In this document: positions 26,531 through 35,063 of the stretch, in pieces
How the letters are laid out: each line of letters opens with the position of its first letter
Numbering within the stretch: position 1 is the first letter of the stretch
From: Sphingomonas sp. BT-65
Lineage (GTDB): Bacteria > Pseudomonadota > Alphaproteobacteria > Sphingomonadales > Sphingomonadaceae
Direction of reading: 5' to 3'
Length of the DNA: 64,000 bases
NCBI RefSeq assembly: GCF_026107375.2
Contig: NZ_JAPCIA010000002.1
Location: 460,001 to 524,000, forward strand
Program-made: the position numbers and the translations under genes
Notes under the pieces: generated by a model
The model's input: the letters and a program-made list of their open reading frames with translations, nothing else
Told to the model about the DNA's origin: nothing
Databases searched by the model: none

Positions 26531-27621
26531 GGCGTGCACGCCGCCGCGGCGGGCGCCACCCGGCCGAAGCGCCATGCGGCATGCCAGCGCAGCGGCTTGC
26601 CCGGCGCGACGCGGGTCGAGGGGAAGGCGGGGATGGCGGGGGAATCCGCGAAATGGCCGGGCTCGAGCGCGATTGCGGCGTGGCGTGCGATCGGGCGGCC
26701 GGCGCGGTCGCGGTCGGCGCCATCAAAGGCGTTGCCGGTGAAGACCTGTAGCCCCGGCTGGTCGGTGGTGACGGCGAGCATGCGGCCGCTGGCCGGATCG
26801 GTGAGCCGCGCGGTGCGGCTGCCCGAGAGCACCAGCATTTCGTCCATCCCGCCCGCTTGCAGGACGGGCGCGAGCGGGCGATCCCGCGTGAAATCGGAGG
26901 CGGTGCCGCGCACCGGCACGAGGCGGCCGGTGGGGAGCTTGCGCGCATCGAGCTCGACGCGGCGGTCGGCATCGACGCGCAAGACGTGGCACGCCACGCT
27001 GCCCTGGCCCGCCAGATTGAAATAGACATGGTTGGTGAGGTTGGCGACGGTCGGGCGATCGGCGGTTGCGGTGATGTCGAGCGTCAGCGTGTCGCTGTCG
27101 CGGGCGAGCGTGTAGCGCGCCTCGATGGTGAGCTTGCCCGGGAAGCCCTGGTCGCCATCGGGGCTGACATGGGTGAAGACGAGGCCGACCGCGTCGCGCG
27201 TGGCGAAGCTGCGCGGCACCCACGCCGCGCGGTCGAAGCCGGGGTCGCCGCCATGGAGCGTGACCCCGGAGGCGTTGGTGGCGAGCGGGTAGCGCGTGCC
27301 GTCGATTGTCACTTCGCCCCGCAGCCGCCCGGCATAGCGGCCGACGATCGCGCCGTAGCGGCGATTGCTGGCGAGCAAGCCCGCGAGATCGACAGGTGCT
27401 GGAACGACATCGACCGCGCCGCCCTTCCCGTCCGGCACCGCGATCCGCACGATCGCCGCGCCATGATCCATCAGCTCGACGGTCATGCCGCGCGCGTTGA
27501 CCAGGATGTGGCGCTGGACCGCGCGGCCGTCGGTCCGTGTGCCGAACGCCTCGCTGCGCACCCCGGGTTGGTTCGCCGCGCCCAGTGTGGCGAGCGCCAG
27601 CAGGGCGACCAGCGGTTTCAT
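26527..27621 (-). CDS. galM: aldose 1-epimerase family protein, secreted
   Basis: A 364-residue mutarotase homologue with a signal peptide (MKPLVALLALATLGAANQ), so probably periplasmic, unlike cytoplasmic E. coli GalM. Family signatures: LHGGDPGFDRAAW, LTNHVYFNLAG with the catalytic His, and ALEPGHFADSP with the catalytic Glu. It interconverts anomers of sugars released by the flanking lyases, which is inference from context. It overlaps the genes on both sides by ATGA, so the three enzymes are translationally coupled. Confidence 0.9.
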   Translation of the reverse strand: MKPLVALLALATLGAANQPGVRSEAFGTRTDGRAVQRHILVNARGMTVELMDHGAAIVRIAVPDGKGGAVDVVPAPVDLAGLLASNRRYGAIVGRYAGRLRGEVTIDGTRYPLATNASGVTLHGGDPGFDRAAWVPRSFATRDAVGLVFTHVSPDGDQGFPGKLTIEARYTLARDSDTLTLDITATADRPTVANLTNHVYFNLAGQGSVACHVLRVDADRRVELDARKLPTGRLVPVRGTASDFTRDRPLAPVLQAGGMDEMLVLSGSRTARLTDPASGRMLAVTTDQPGLQVFTGNAFDGADRDRAGRPIARHAAIALEPGHFADSPAIPAFPSTRVAPGKPLRWHAAWRFGRVAPAAAACTP

Positions 27622-28859
27622 CGCGTAGTGCGGTAGCGTAGCACCATGTCCCCGCTCGCCGCGCGTGGATAGGCGCCCGGCCCCCAGGCGGCATCGGCGC
27701 GGGTGAGCAGTTCGTCGAGCGCCTCGGCCGGCCACTTCATCTCCTTGTACGGCCAGTCGGCCTGGCGCCCGCGATAGGCCGCGACATAGGCGGTCGCCTT
27801 GCGCAGCGAGCGGCCCTGCATATCGGCGCCATAAAGATCGATCCCCATGCACGCCGCACTGTCGGCGACATGATAGGCGGCGTCGAGGGTGAAGACCGAA
27901 TAATGGAAGCTGCGCGTGCGCGTGAGCTCGTGCGGGAGTGCGCCCGAGGGGTCGACCTGCTTCTCGATCCGCGCCTTGGCAAAAGCGGCGACGGTGCGCC
28001 GGGCGATATCGTCGCGGCGCGCGAACAGCGCGAAGCGGGCGAGCTGCGCGTCGTACCAGATGCCATGATTGTTGCGCGCGGCCGCCTCCGCCTTGCCATT
28101 GGCGCTGGTGCGCATCCAGTCGACATAGCGCGAGAACCAGCCCTCCAGCGCCTTGACCTCCTCCGCCGACAGCGCACCCGAGGGGCCGATCAGCCCGACC
28201 GCATCGATCACCGCGATGAAGCCGCTGGTGTCGAGCACCCCCTCGGCGCGGCCATTCTCGCGCCCCGGCACCGCCTGGGCATAGTTCATATTGGGGTTCA
28301 TCGCCGTGGCGGGGTCGAGGAACCAGGCGCGGACGAGCGCGGCAGCCTTGTCGGCATAATTGCGGTCGCCGCTGTAATAATATGCGAGCCCGAGCGTGTC
28401 GGTGTCGTTGATCAGCCGGCCGAGCGCGGTGCGATCGAAGCGGTTGGTCTCGCGCTCCGGGTTCACCTGCCCGTCGCGGCGGACATACGGGCCTTTGGGA
28501 TTGACCGGGTCGGGCCACCAATAGGGGGCCAGGCTGACATAATCGTGCCGGTCGCCTGACAGGGGAATCGTGCGCTTGTCGAGCACCGAGCCGGGCTTGC
28601 GCGCGAGTGCCTGATCGGCCTGCGCGATCAGCATGCGATAGGCCTGGGCGACCGCGGGATCGCTTTGCAGCGAGGCCTTGATCGCTTCGAGCTCGCCCGG
28701 GCGCAGCGTGAAGGTGCGGCGGCCGCCGAACGCAGCAGCATAGCCTTCGCTGCCCTGGCAGACGGCGGGTGGGGAAGGAAAAGCCGCCGCCGCGGATGGG
28801 GCACCCGCAGCGGCGGTGGCGGCAAGGACCGAGAGAGGGATGGTCCGGCCAAGTTTCAT
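27618..28859 (-). CDS. alginate_lyase-family secreted polysaccharide lyase
   Basis: A 413-residue exported lyase with a signal peptide ending near AAA-F. It has the same toroid motifs as the 25343-26530 protein: APYWWPDPVNPKGPYVRRDG, MNPNMNYAQAVPGRENGRAEGVLD and ARNNHGIWYD. The two are paralogues of modest similarity, suggesting different cleavage specificities on one polymer. Its ATG overlaps the TGA of the TonB receptor (TGATG). Confidence 0.9.
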   Translation of the reverse strand: MKLGRTIPLSVLAATAAAGAPSAAAAFPSPPAVCQGSEGYAAAFGGRRTFTLRPGELEAIKASLQSDPAVAQAYRMLIAQADQALARKPGSVLDKRTIPLSGDRHDYVSLAPYWWPDPVNPKGPYVRRDGQVNPERETNRFDRTALGRLINDTDTLGLAYYYSGDRNYADKAAALVRAWFLDPATAMNPNMNYAQAVPGRENGRAEGVLDTSGFIAVIDAVGLIGPSGALSAEEVKALEGWFSRYVDWMRTSANGKAEAAARNNHGIWYDAQLARFALFARRDDIARRTVAAFAKARIEKQVDPSGALPHELTRTRSFHYSVFTLDAAYHVADSAACMGIDLYGADMQGRSLRKATAYVAAYRGRQADWPYKEMKWPAEALDELLTRADAAWGPGAYPRAASGDMVLRYRTTR

Positions 28860-31801
28860 CAGAGGCGCACCCGGAAGCCGAAGAAATACTGGGTGCCGCT
28901 GTTGGAGACTTCGGTGATGCTGTCGAAGCCGCCCTTGTACATGATGTCGGGCGTGCCGGTGACGTTGAGCGCCTGCAGCTTGAGCTGCACGTTCTTGGTC
29001 AGATCATATTGCGCCGAGAGGTTGAGATAGGTGCCGTCGCGGATCTCGCGGTTGGTTCCGCCGTTCGGCTTGTAATAGTCCGAACGGTAGCGGACATTGG
29101 CACGCAGCGAGAGGCCCCATTTCTCGAACCACACCGATCCGCTCGCGGTCCATTTCGACAGGCCGATCAGGTTCGCCGGATCGACATAGGCGGCGATCGG
29201 CGAGGTATCGGGATATTCGAAATTGGCGAAGGCGCGGTTGACCGAGCCCTGGACGCCGAACCCGTCGAGCGGATCGGGCAGCCAGGTCAGCACATGGCTG
29301 AAGGTCGCCTCGACGCCATAGAGATGGCGCGTCTCGGTATCGTTGGCTGAGCTGACCGGGCTGATCGTGAAGGTTTGCGTCGTCGGCGGACCGTTATCGC
29401 GGATCGTGGTCACGGTGATGTCGGTGGGCTGGGGCTCGGACCGGCCGATCACGGTGCCGGTGACCCATTTATAATAGCCGGCCACTGACAGCATTGTATC
29501 CTTCGACGCATAGAGCTCGATGCTGGCATCGGCATTCCACGCGCGAAGCGGCTTCAGGTTGGGGTTGCCAGTGGTGGCGTTGAAGACGATGTTGTTGATG
29601 CCGCTCGCCGCGACCGTCGGGGTCAGGCTGATCCCCGCGCCGAAGCTCTCGATGCCCGAGCGCGCGATCGCACGATAGGCGGCGAGGCGCAGCTTGAGCT
29701 GCTGCGACAGGTCGAACGAGATGTTCGCGCTCGGCAGCAGGTAATTATAACTCCCCTTGGCGGAGAGGACAGAAAGCGGCTGAGTCGGATCGATCGCGAT
29801 ATCATAGGTATCGTTGCCGGAGTTGATCGTCAGGCGATAGCCCTGACGATAGCCGACCGAGGTAATGTCGGTCTTCACCCAGCGCAGTCCGACATTGCCG
29901 CTGAACGGCACCGTCCCCTCGTCCGAACGGAAATTGGCCATCGCATAGGCCGCCCAGATCTTCTCGCGCACGTCGATGTCGCTCGGATCGCGCCCGTCCG
30001 TGGGATAGGGTAGCGCATCGTCGCTGCCGGTGAAGGTGCGGAACAGGCAGTCATTGTCGAAGGTTGCCCAGCGGGTCACGTTGGTACCCATGCCCTGCAT
30101 GTAGGAGCTGGTCGTGAAGGGCACGCGGCACTGCTGGTTCGCCTGGGTGATCAGCGCGGTGACCTGCGCCGGCGTGCCCGGAATAGTATTGAGATCGGTG
30201 TTGCGGGCATTGTCGTTGGTGCGGTGATGGTCGGAATAGCGGCCGCCGAACTTCACCGAATTGATGAACCCATCGAGCTCGCGCGTAATGTCGAGCTTGC
30301 CCGCCCAGATCACGTCCTCGCGGTCGGTGACAAAGCGGTTGCGCGCATAGACGGCGGTGTTGCCCACCGCGAGGAAGTTGGCGTGGTTGGTGATGTCGAA
30401 GCTGCCGAAATCCACCGTCGGCACGACGTCATCGCCATTATAGGTCAGCGTATAGGGCACGCGCGTGGTCGAGCGCATGCGGGTCTGCTTCTGCGTCTCG
30501 GTGCGGTGGCTGCGCGAATAGGAGCCGTCGAACGATATGTTCCAGCGATCGGGCGACCAGATCAAGTTGATGCCGCCGCCCAGATACTCCTCGTTGCGCT
30601 GGCGCGTCTCCAGCTGGTTCTCGAGATTCGAGTTGCCGCGATAGCTCATCAGCGCGCCCGGCGAATAGCCGTTGGTGCCGTTGCCGATCACCAGCGGCTG
30701 GACGCCACGAAGCCCCTCCGTGATCTGCAGGACGTTACGGTCCTCCAGGCTCGCGCGGTTCGAATACTGCCCGTCGAGCGCGATCTCGAAATCGGGATGC
30801 GGGCGCCACTGGATCGCGCCGATGATGCCGTCGCGCACTTCGGACGTCTTCTGCGTGCGGAAGCTGCGCGAGGAGTTGGCGAAATAGACGTCCCCGCGCG
30901 TCTCTCCGACGAGCACCGGCGTCGCGCCCGTCGTCGGCGGGATCGACCGCGGCCCGGTCGCGACCGTGCAGTTGGCGCCGGCCCCGGCAGCAACCAGCGT
31001 CGCGGCCGATCCGGTAACCAGCGAGGGGTTATTGGCGATCGTGTTGCACGGCTGGAAGGTGGCGTTCGTATTGTAATAATCTTCGGGTGTCGTCGTGTCC
31101 TGGCGCTGATAGCCGATCGAGATGCCGATATCGCCGAGACCGGTCGAGAACTGGTCGGTGTAGGAGATGTTGGCGCGATAGCCGAGCCCGTCATGCTGGT
31201 AGACGTCGTCGTCCTTGGGCTGGAAATCGCCGCGCACCTCGAACTGGATGCGCCGCTTGCCATAGTCGAGCGGCTTCATTGACCTGAGCTCGATCACGCC
31301 GCCGACGCCGCCCTCGAGGAAGTCGGCGCGCTGCGACTTGTAGACGAGCACGCCGTTGACCAGTTCCGACGGGAATTGCTGGAAGGCGACCGAACGGTCG
31401 GGACCCGCGGTCGAGACCTCGCGCCCGTTGAAGGTGGAGAAGCTCAGCGTCGGGCCGAGGCCGCGCACCGACAGCTCGTTGGCATTGCCCTTGAAACGAT
31501 CGGCCGAGACGCCGGTGATCCGCTCGAGCGTGTCGCCGACGCTGTTGTCAGGGGTGGCGCCGATCTCGTCGCTGACCAGGCCGTCTACGACCACGTCGGC
31601 GTTGCGCTTGAATTCGATCGAGGTGCGCTGCGTGGCGCGCGCGCCGGTGACGATGATCTCCTCTTCACCCGCGCCACCCGCCGCCTGCGGGGCCGGGTCA
31701 GCCGGTGTCGCCGCCTCCTGCGCGAAGGCCGGCGCCACCACCGCCAGCGCTGCCGAAGCAAGCAGCGAACCACGGACGATCACGATCGAACGAGACTGCA
31801 T
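28859..31801 (-). CDS. TonB-dependent receptor (uronate polysaccharide locus)
   Basis: A 980-residue outer-membrane receptor. Order: signal peptide (about 1-27), TonB box EEIIVTGARATQR, plug domain (NSVGDTLERITGVSADRFKGNANELSVRG), 22-strand barrel, and a terminal aromatic/Leu (FRVRL). It probably imports oligosaccharides released by the lyases encoded just downstream. I use the ATG at 31801 because GGGGAGG is 6 bases before it but abuts the ATG at 31807. First gene of a four-gene operon; its promoter carries LacI-like and GntR-like palindromes. Confidence 0.94.
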   Translation of the reverse strand: MQSRSIVIVRGSLLASAALAVVAPAFAQEAATPADPAPQAAGGAGEEEIIVTGARATQRTSIEFKRNADVVVDGLVSDEIGATPDNSVGDTLERITGVSADRFKGNANELSVRGLGPTLSFSTFNGREVSTAGPDRSVAFQQFPSELVNGVLVYKSQRADFLEGGVGGVIELRSMKPLDYGKRRIQFEVRGDFQPKDDDVYQHDGLGYRANISYTDQFSTGLGDIGISIGYQRQDTTTPEDYYNTNATFQPCNTIANNPSLVTGSAATLVAAGAGANCTVATGPRSIPPTTGATPVLVGETRGDVYFANSSRSFRTQKTSEVRDGIIGAIQWRPHPDFEIALDGQYSNRASLEDRNVLQITEGLRGVQPLVIGNGTNGYSPGALMSYRGNSNLENQLETRQRNEEYLGGGINLIWSPDRWNISFDGSYSRSHRTETQKQTRMRSTTRVPYTLTYNGDDVVPTVDFGSFDITNHANFLAVGNTAVYARNRFVTDREDVIWAGKLDITRELDGFINSVKFGGRYSDHHRTNDNARNTDLNTIPGTPAQVTALITQANQQCRVPFTTSSYMQGMGTNVTRWATFDNDCLFRTFTGSDDALPYPTDGRDPSDIDVREKIWAAYAMANFRSDEGTVPFSGNVGLRWVKTDITSVGYRQGYRLTINSGNDTYDIAIDPTQPLSVLSAKGSYNYLLPSANISFDLSQQLKLRLAAYRAIARSGIESFGAGISLTPTVAASGINNIVFNATTGNPNLKPLRAWNADASIELYASKDTMLSVAGYYKWVTGTVIGRSEPQPTDITVTTIRDNGPPTTQTFTISPVSSANDTETRHLYGVEATFSHVLTWLPDPLDGFGVQGSVNRAFANFEYPDTSPIAAYVDPANLIGLSKWTASGSVWFEKWGLSLRANVRYRSDYYKPNGGTNREIRDGTYLNLSAQYDLTKNVQLKLQALNVTGTPDIMYKGGFDSITEVSNSGTQYFFGFRVRL

Positions 31802-31825
31802 TTCCATCCTCCCCTGGGCCCGGCC

Positions 31826-31839
31826 TGATACCGGTGTCA
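31826..31839. promoter_or_regulatory. LacI-like palindrome upstream of the TonB receptor
   Basis: TGATACCGGTGTCA, a near-perfect palindrome centred on CG, 25 bp before the receptor start. The opposite strand, TGACACCGGTATCA, matches 34977-34990 (TGACACCGGTAGCA) at 13 of 14 positions. Confidence 0.55.
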
Positions 31840-31846
31840 TATAGAT

Positions 31847-31904
31847 GTGTCCTACAACTTTGCCCGGAGGAGTCAACCGTCAGAATCGATCAGTTGTAGG
31901 ACAA
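31847..31904. promoter_or_regulatory. paired GntR/FCD-type sites
   Basis: TTGTAGGACAA (31894-31904) is a TTGT-N3-ACAA palindrome as bound by FadR-type GntR proteins; it lies in the last codons of the upstream gene. GTGTCCTACAA (31847-31857) is a one-mismatch version. Together they form the 12-bp inverted repeat TGTCCTACAACT/AGTTGTAGGACA. Confidence 0.5.
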
Positions 31905-33755
31905 ATTCCAGGTTAGCGCTATGACGCCATCACGCGCCGTGGGCGCGGATTGCGTGCAGTGGACGATCGTGGCGAAGGCTCCGGTCGGCGCGCGATATTC
32001 GGGCTTTTCGGGTTTTCCGGCCGCGCACCCGTCATAGCCGGTCGCCGCGAAGCCCCGCACGTCGCCCGTAGCGAAGCGCACCTCGCCGCCGCGCACCGAC
32101 GGCGCCGTCGAGAAGCTGGCATATTCGAGATCGATCTTCGCCGCGCGCACGCCAGGCGCGAGGCGCAGGCGATCGCTGCGGGTGATTCGGCCGGCGGCGA
32201 GCGTGTAGCTGGTCTCGATGCTCGCGCGCCGGTCGGGCCGGGCGTCATTCTCCCCCATCAGATCAAGCGCGTCCTGGCGCCAACTGACCTGCGTCGTCGC
32301 GCCGCGGCGCGTGACGCGCACGTCCTTGAAGAAGGCGAGCGGCATCAGCACCGCGCCATCGGCCAGCGTGATGCGCGGTATTAGATGCGAATAGGTCGCG
32401 TCGGCCGAGCCCGAGAGCATGCCGGGGGAAAAGGGCACGGGGAAATAGGGGTTGTGCATATGCTGCCCCCCGGCCCCGTTGATGATCGGCAGCCCGATCA
32501 CCCGGCCGCGGTCGCGGACGGTGACGACCGCGCGGTCGTGCTCACCGCGCGCGAACCAGGTGAGCGTCGAACGCGGCAGCGTCTCCAGCCATTTGGCATA
32601 GCCGGGATCGGGCACGCGGCCGGCATAGCCCAACCGGTTCCAGATCGCGTTGGTGTAGATGTGCTGGCGCGCGAGGCTCAGATTCTCGCCGAAGATGCGG
32701 TGGATGCCGCGATAATCGTCGGTGCGCCGCCCCTGCCCCCACATGTCGACCGAGCCGGTCGCCGGGTTGACCCAGAAATCCATATAGCGCGCGCTGATCC
32801 GGCTGGAGAAGGCATAGGCCATGCGCTCCTCCTGCGGCGTCAACACCTTGAGCAATGCGGCGGCGGTGAGCACTTCGAGGAAGGCGGTCTCGCCATAGGT
32901 GCCGATGCTGCGGCCATATTCGAAGCCCTCGCCGGTGAGGTTGAAGCGCGGCAGCAGCAGGTCGATCGACTTGCGCAGCCAGCCCTTGACCTCGGCCGAG
33001 GGCGTCATGCCGGTCTCGATCAGCCGGTGCGCGATCTCGCCGATCAGCAGCACCGAATAACGGTCGAACCGGCCCTTGCCCTCGGTCTCGTCGGCGAAGC
33101 CGTAGGTGCCCGAATATTTGCGATAATGATCGAGCGTGCGCGCGAGCAGCTGGTCGGCGCCCACCGCATCCTCCCAGCCGATCAGATGGCGCAGGCGCGC
33201 GACCGAGAAGGCGACGCCGTAATAGTTGTTGGGCAGATTGATCAGCGTGAGATCGGGGCGCACGAAGTGACGCCAGTCGAGCTTCTGCTTGAGCCTGGCG
33301 AGCGTCGCGGGACGCACCGCGCGGTCGAGCAGGCCACGCTCGTTCAGGTCGTGCAGCGCCGAGATGTAGTAATAGATGCCCCAAGTATCGTTGGGATCGC
33401 CGAGCGTCAGATCCGCGATGTCGGCGAAATCCTCCAGCCGCTGCGCGAGCCGCGGATCGTTCTTGTCGAGCGTGGTGATGCGATAGGCCATCGCCGCGGC
33501 GATCTTGCCGGGCAGGAACTTGTCGCCGCTCTCGAACACCGCGACCCCGCCGAGGCGCATGCCGCGCTTTTCGCGCAGCAACTGCTCGAGCAGCGTCTCG
33601 ACCTGCGGCATCAGGCGGGTGCGGACGGTGCGGTCCATCGGCGCGACATCGACGAGATAGACCGGACCGTGCGGCTTGCCCGCCCATAGATCGGCGGGCG
33701 CGGCGTTGCCGGCGAGCAACACGGCGAGGACGGGTACGCAAACCAGCTTTCGCAT
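31890..33755 (-). CDS. secreted toroid-like protein of a polysaccharide locus, unassigned (possible polysaccharide lyase)
   Basis: A 621-residue protein with a signal peptide (about 1-20). Residues 50-370 look all-helical, with NLPNNYYGVAFSVARLRHL and GEGFEYGRSIGTYGETAFLEVLTAAALL, reminiscent of DUF2264-type and (alpha/alpha)6 toroids. The C-terminal half is beta-rich (about 400-621), as in toroid plus beta-sandwich lyases. I cannot place it in a numbered family. It overlaps the GH105 gene upstream (TGATG) and ends 88 bp before the TonB receptor start, all on one strand. Best guess: a lyase or debranching hydrolase acting on the same uronic-acid polymer. Confidence 0.7.
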   Translation of the reverse strand: MRKLVCVPVLAVLLAGNAAPADLWAGKPHGPVYLVDVAPMDRTVRTRLMPQVETLLEQLLREKRGMRLGGVAVFESGDKFLPGKIAAAMAYRITTLDKNDPRLAQRLEDFADIADLTLGDPNDTWGIYYYISALHDLNERGLLDRAVRPATLARLKQKLDWRHFVRPDLTLINLPNNYYGVAFSVARLRHLIGWEDAVGADQLLARTLDHYRKYSGTYGFADETEGKGRFDRYSVLLIGEIAHRLIETGMTPSAEVKGWLRKSIDLLLPRFNLTGEGFEYGRSIGTYGETAFLEVLTAAALLKVLTPQEERMAYAFSSRISARYMDFWVNPATGSVDMWGQGRRTDDYRGIHRIFGENLSLARQHIYTNAIWNRLGYAGRVPDPGYAKWLETLPRSTLTWFARGEHDRAVVTVRDRGRVIGLPIINGAGGQHMHNPYFPVPFSPGMLSGSADATYSHLIPRITLADGAVLMPLAFFKDVRVTRRGATTQVSWRQDALDLMGENDARPDRRASIETSYTLAAGRITRSDRLRLAPGVRAAKIDLEYASFSTAPSVRGGEVRFATGDVRGFAATGYDGCAAGKPEKPEYRAPTGAFATIVHCTQSAPTARDGVIALTWNLSYN

Positions 33756-34906
33756 CAGCGCTTCGTCCCCTTGCGCGCGAGATCGTACATCGCGGTGCCG
33801 GCGAGGATGAAGGCGCCCGAACCGTAGAATTGCGTCTCCGTGGCCGAGACGCTGTTGGGCCGGTCGCCGACCTGCTGGACCCAGCCGAGCATCCCGTCGG
33901 GCTGCACGGCACGGACGACCGCGTTCCAGCCCTTGATCGCCGCGGGCTGATAGGTGGCGCGATCGAGCAGCCCGGCATCGACACCCCAGGCAAAGGCATA
34001 GGTGAAGAAGGCGGTGCCGCTGGTCTCGGGCGGAGTCCCGGGATCACCGTCGAGCAGCGAGGCTGGCCAATAGCCGTCGGCCTTTTGCAGCGTCACCAGC
34101 TTGCCCGCCATGTCGCGGAACAATTTCTCGTAATAGGGGCGCTTGGGGTCCTTGCGGTCCATCACCTGGAGCATGCGCACCAGCCCGCCCATCACCCAGC
34201 CATTGCCGCGACTCCAGAACAGCTTGCGGCCCTTGTCGTCGCGCATGTCGAAGAAGCGGCTGTCGCGGAAATAGAGGCGCTCGGACGGGTCGTAGAGGTA
34301 ATCGGTGGTTGCCTTGAACTCCTCATGTGCGAAATCGGCATAACGCTTATCGCCGGTGGCGATGGCAAGGCGGAGCAGGGTCGGCGGGGCCATGAACAGC
34401 GCGTCGCACCAGCACCAGCGATCGGTGCATTTGGACCAGCCCGCGCCGGGCGCACCGGGAATGAATTCGAGGCTGCCGGTGGGCCGGTTGGCGAGGACAT
34501 TGTCGAAATAGGCGCGCGCCGGCGCGAGCGCGGCCGGACCGGCACCGTTGCGCGACGCCCAGATCCAGGCCTGCGCGATGAGCTGGTCGTCAGCGTGGAA
34601 GACATTGTCGCCGAGCTTCCATTGCAGCTCGCGGCCGAGATCGAGCAGCGGCTTGCCATAACGGCGATCGCGCTGAGCGAGATCGGTGAGCGTGATCCAG
34701 AAGGCCGCCTGCTGCCAGTCGCGCGGGTTGCGCACGCTCGGCCGCGCGGCGGGCATCGTCGCCCAGTTGGTACGGTTGGCGAGCTGCCAGTCGGCAACGC
34801 GGCGCGTCTCGGCGAGGATCGCGGCGGGTTGCGGCATCGCTGCCCTGGTCTCGACGATAGCGGCCGGTGACGCCGCGGCGGCGAGCGCGATCAGGGTCGG
34901 TGACAT
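33755..34906 (-). CDS. GH105/GH88-family unsaturated uronyl hydrolase
   Basis: A 383-residue (alpha/alpha)6 barrel enzyme like YteR, which removes the unsaturated uronic acid left by polysaccharide lyases. Signatures: WCWCDALFMAPPTLLRLA with the catalytic-type Asp, and the conserved WSRGNGWVMGGL. A short N-terminal hydrophobic stretch (SPTLIALAAAASPAA) suggests export. First gene of the unit that continues into the unassigned 621-residue protein and the receptor operon. The promoter region is shared with the divergent DUF4861 gene. Confidence 0.9.
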   Translation of the reverse strand: MSPTLIALAAAASPAAIVETRAAMPQPAAILAETRRVADWQLANRTNWATMPAARPSVRNPRDWQQAAFWITLTDLAQRDRRYGKPLLDLGRELQWKLGDNVFHADDQLIAQAWIWASRNGAGPAALAPARAYFDNVLANRPTGSLEFIPGAPGAGWSKCTDRWCWCDALFMAPPTLLRLAIATGDKRYADFAHEEFKATTDYLYDPSERLYFRDSRFFDMRDDKGRKLFWSRGNGWVMGGLVRMLQVMDRKDPKRPYYEKLFRDMAGKLVTLQKADGYWPASLLDGDPGTPPETSGTAFFTYAFAWGVDAGLLDRATYQPAAIKGWNAVVRAVQPDGMLGWVQQVGDRPNSVSATETQFYGSGAFILAGTAMYDLARKGTKR

Positions 34907-34976
34907 GCCGAATCTTCCGTGCCGGCCCAGCGATCGTGCGTCATCATTCCTCTCCCCTGTTGCGGATTCTTGTCCT

Positions 34977-34990
34977 TGACACCGGTAGCA
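34977..34990. promoter_or_regulatory. LacI-like palindrome in the GH105/DUF4861 promoter region
   Basis: TGACACCGGTAGCA, ACCGGT-centred and nearly identical to the site before the TonB receptor. A plus-strand -35-like TTGACA overlaps its left edge (34976-34981). Confidence 0.55.
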
Positions 34991-35025
34991 TACCTCTTTC
35001 CTTTTCGGACGATCGTGTCAATAAG

Positions 35026-35038
35026 GTTGTCACACAAC
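35026..35038. promoter_or_regulatory. GntR/FCD-type operator between GH105 and DUF4861 genes
   Basis: GTTGTCACACAAC, a perfect 13-bp palindrome with central 3-bp spacer, of the TTGT-N3-ACAA type. It lies 5 bp from a minus-strand TTGACA (35021-35016) and 26 bp before the DUF4861 start. Confidence 0.6.
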
Positions 35039-35063
35039 TCGCCGTTTTCGCGAAAGGAATCAA

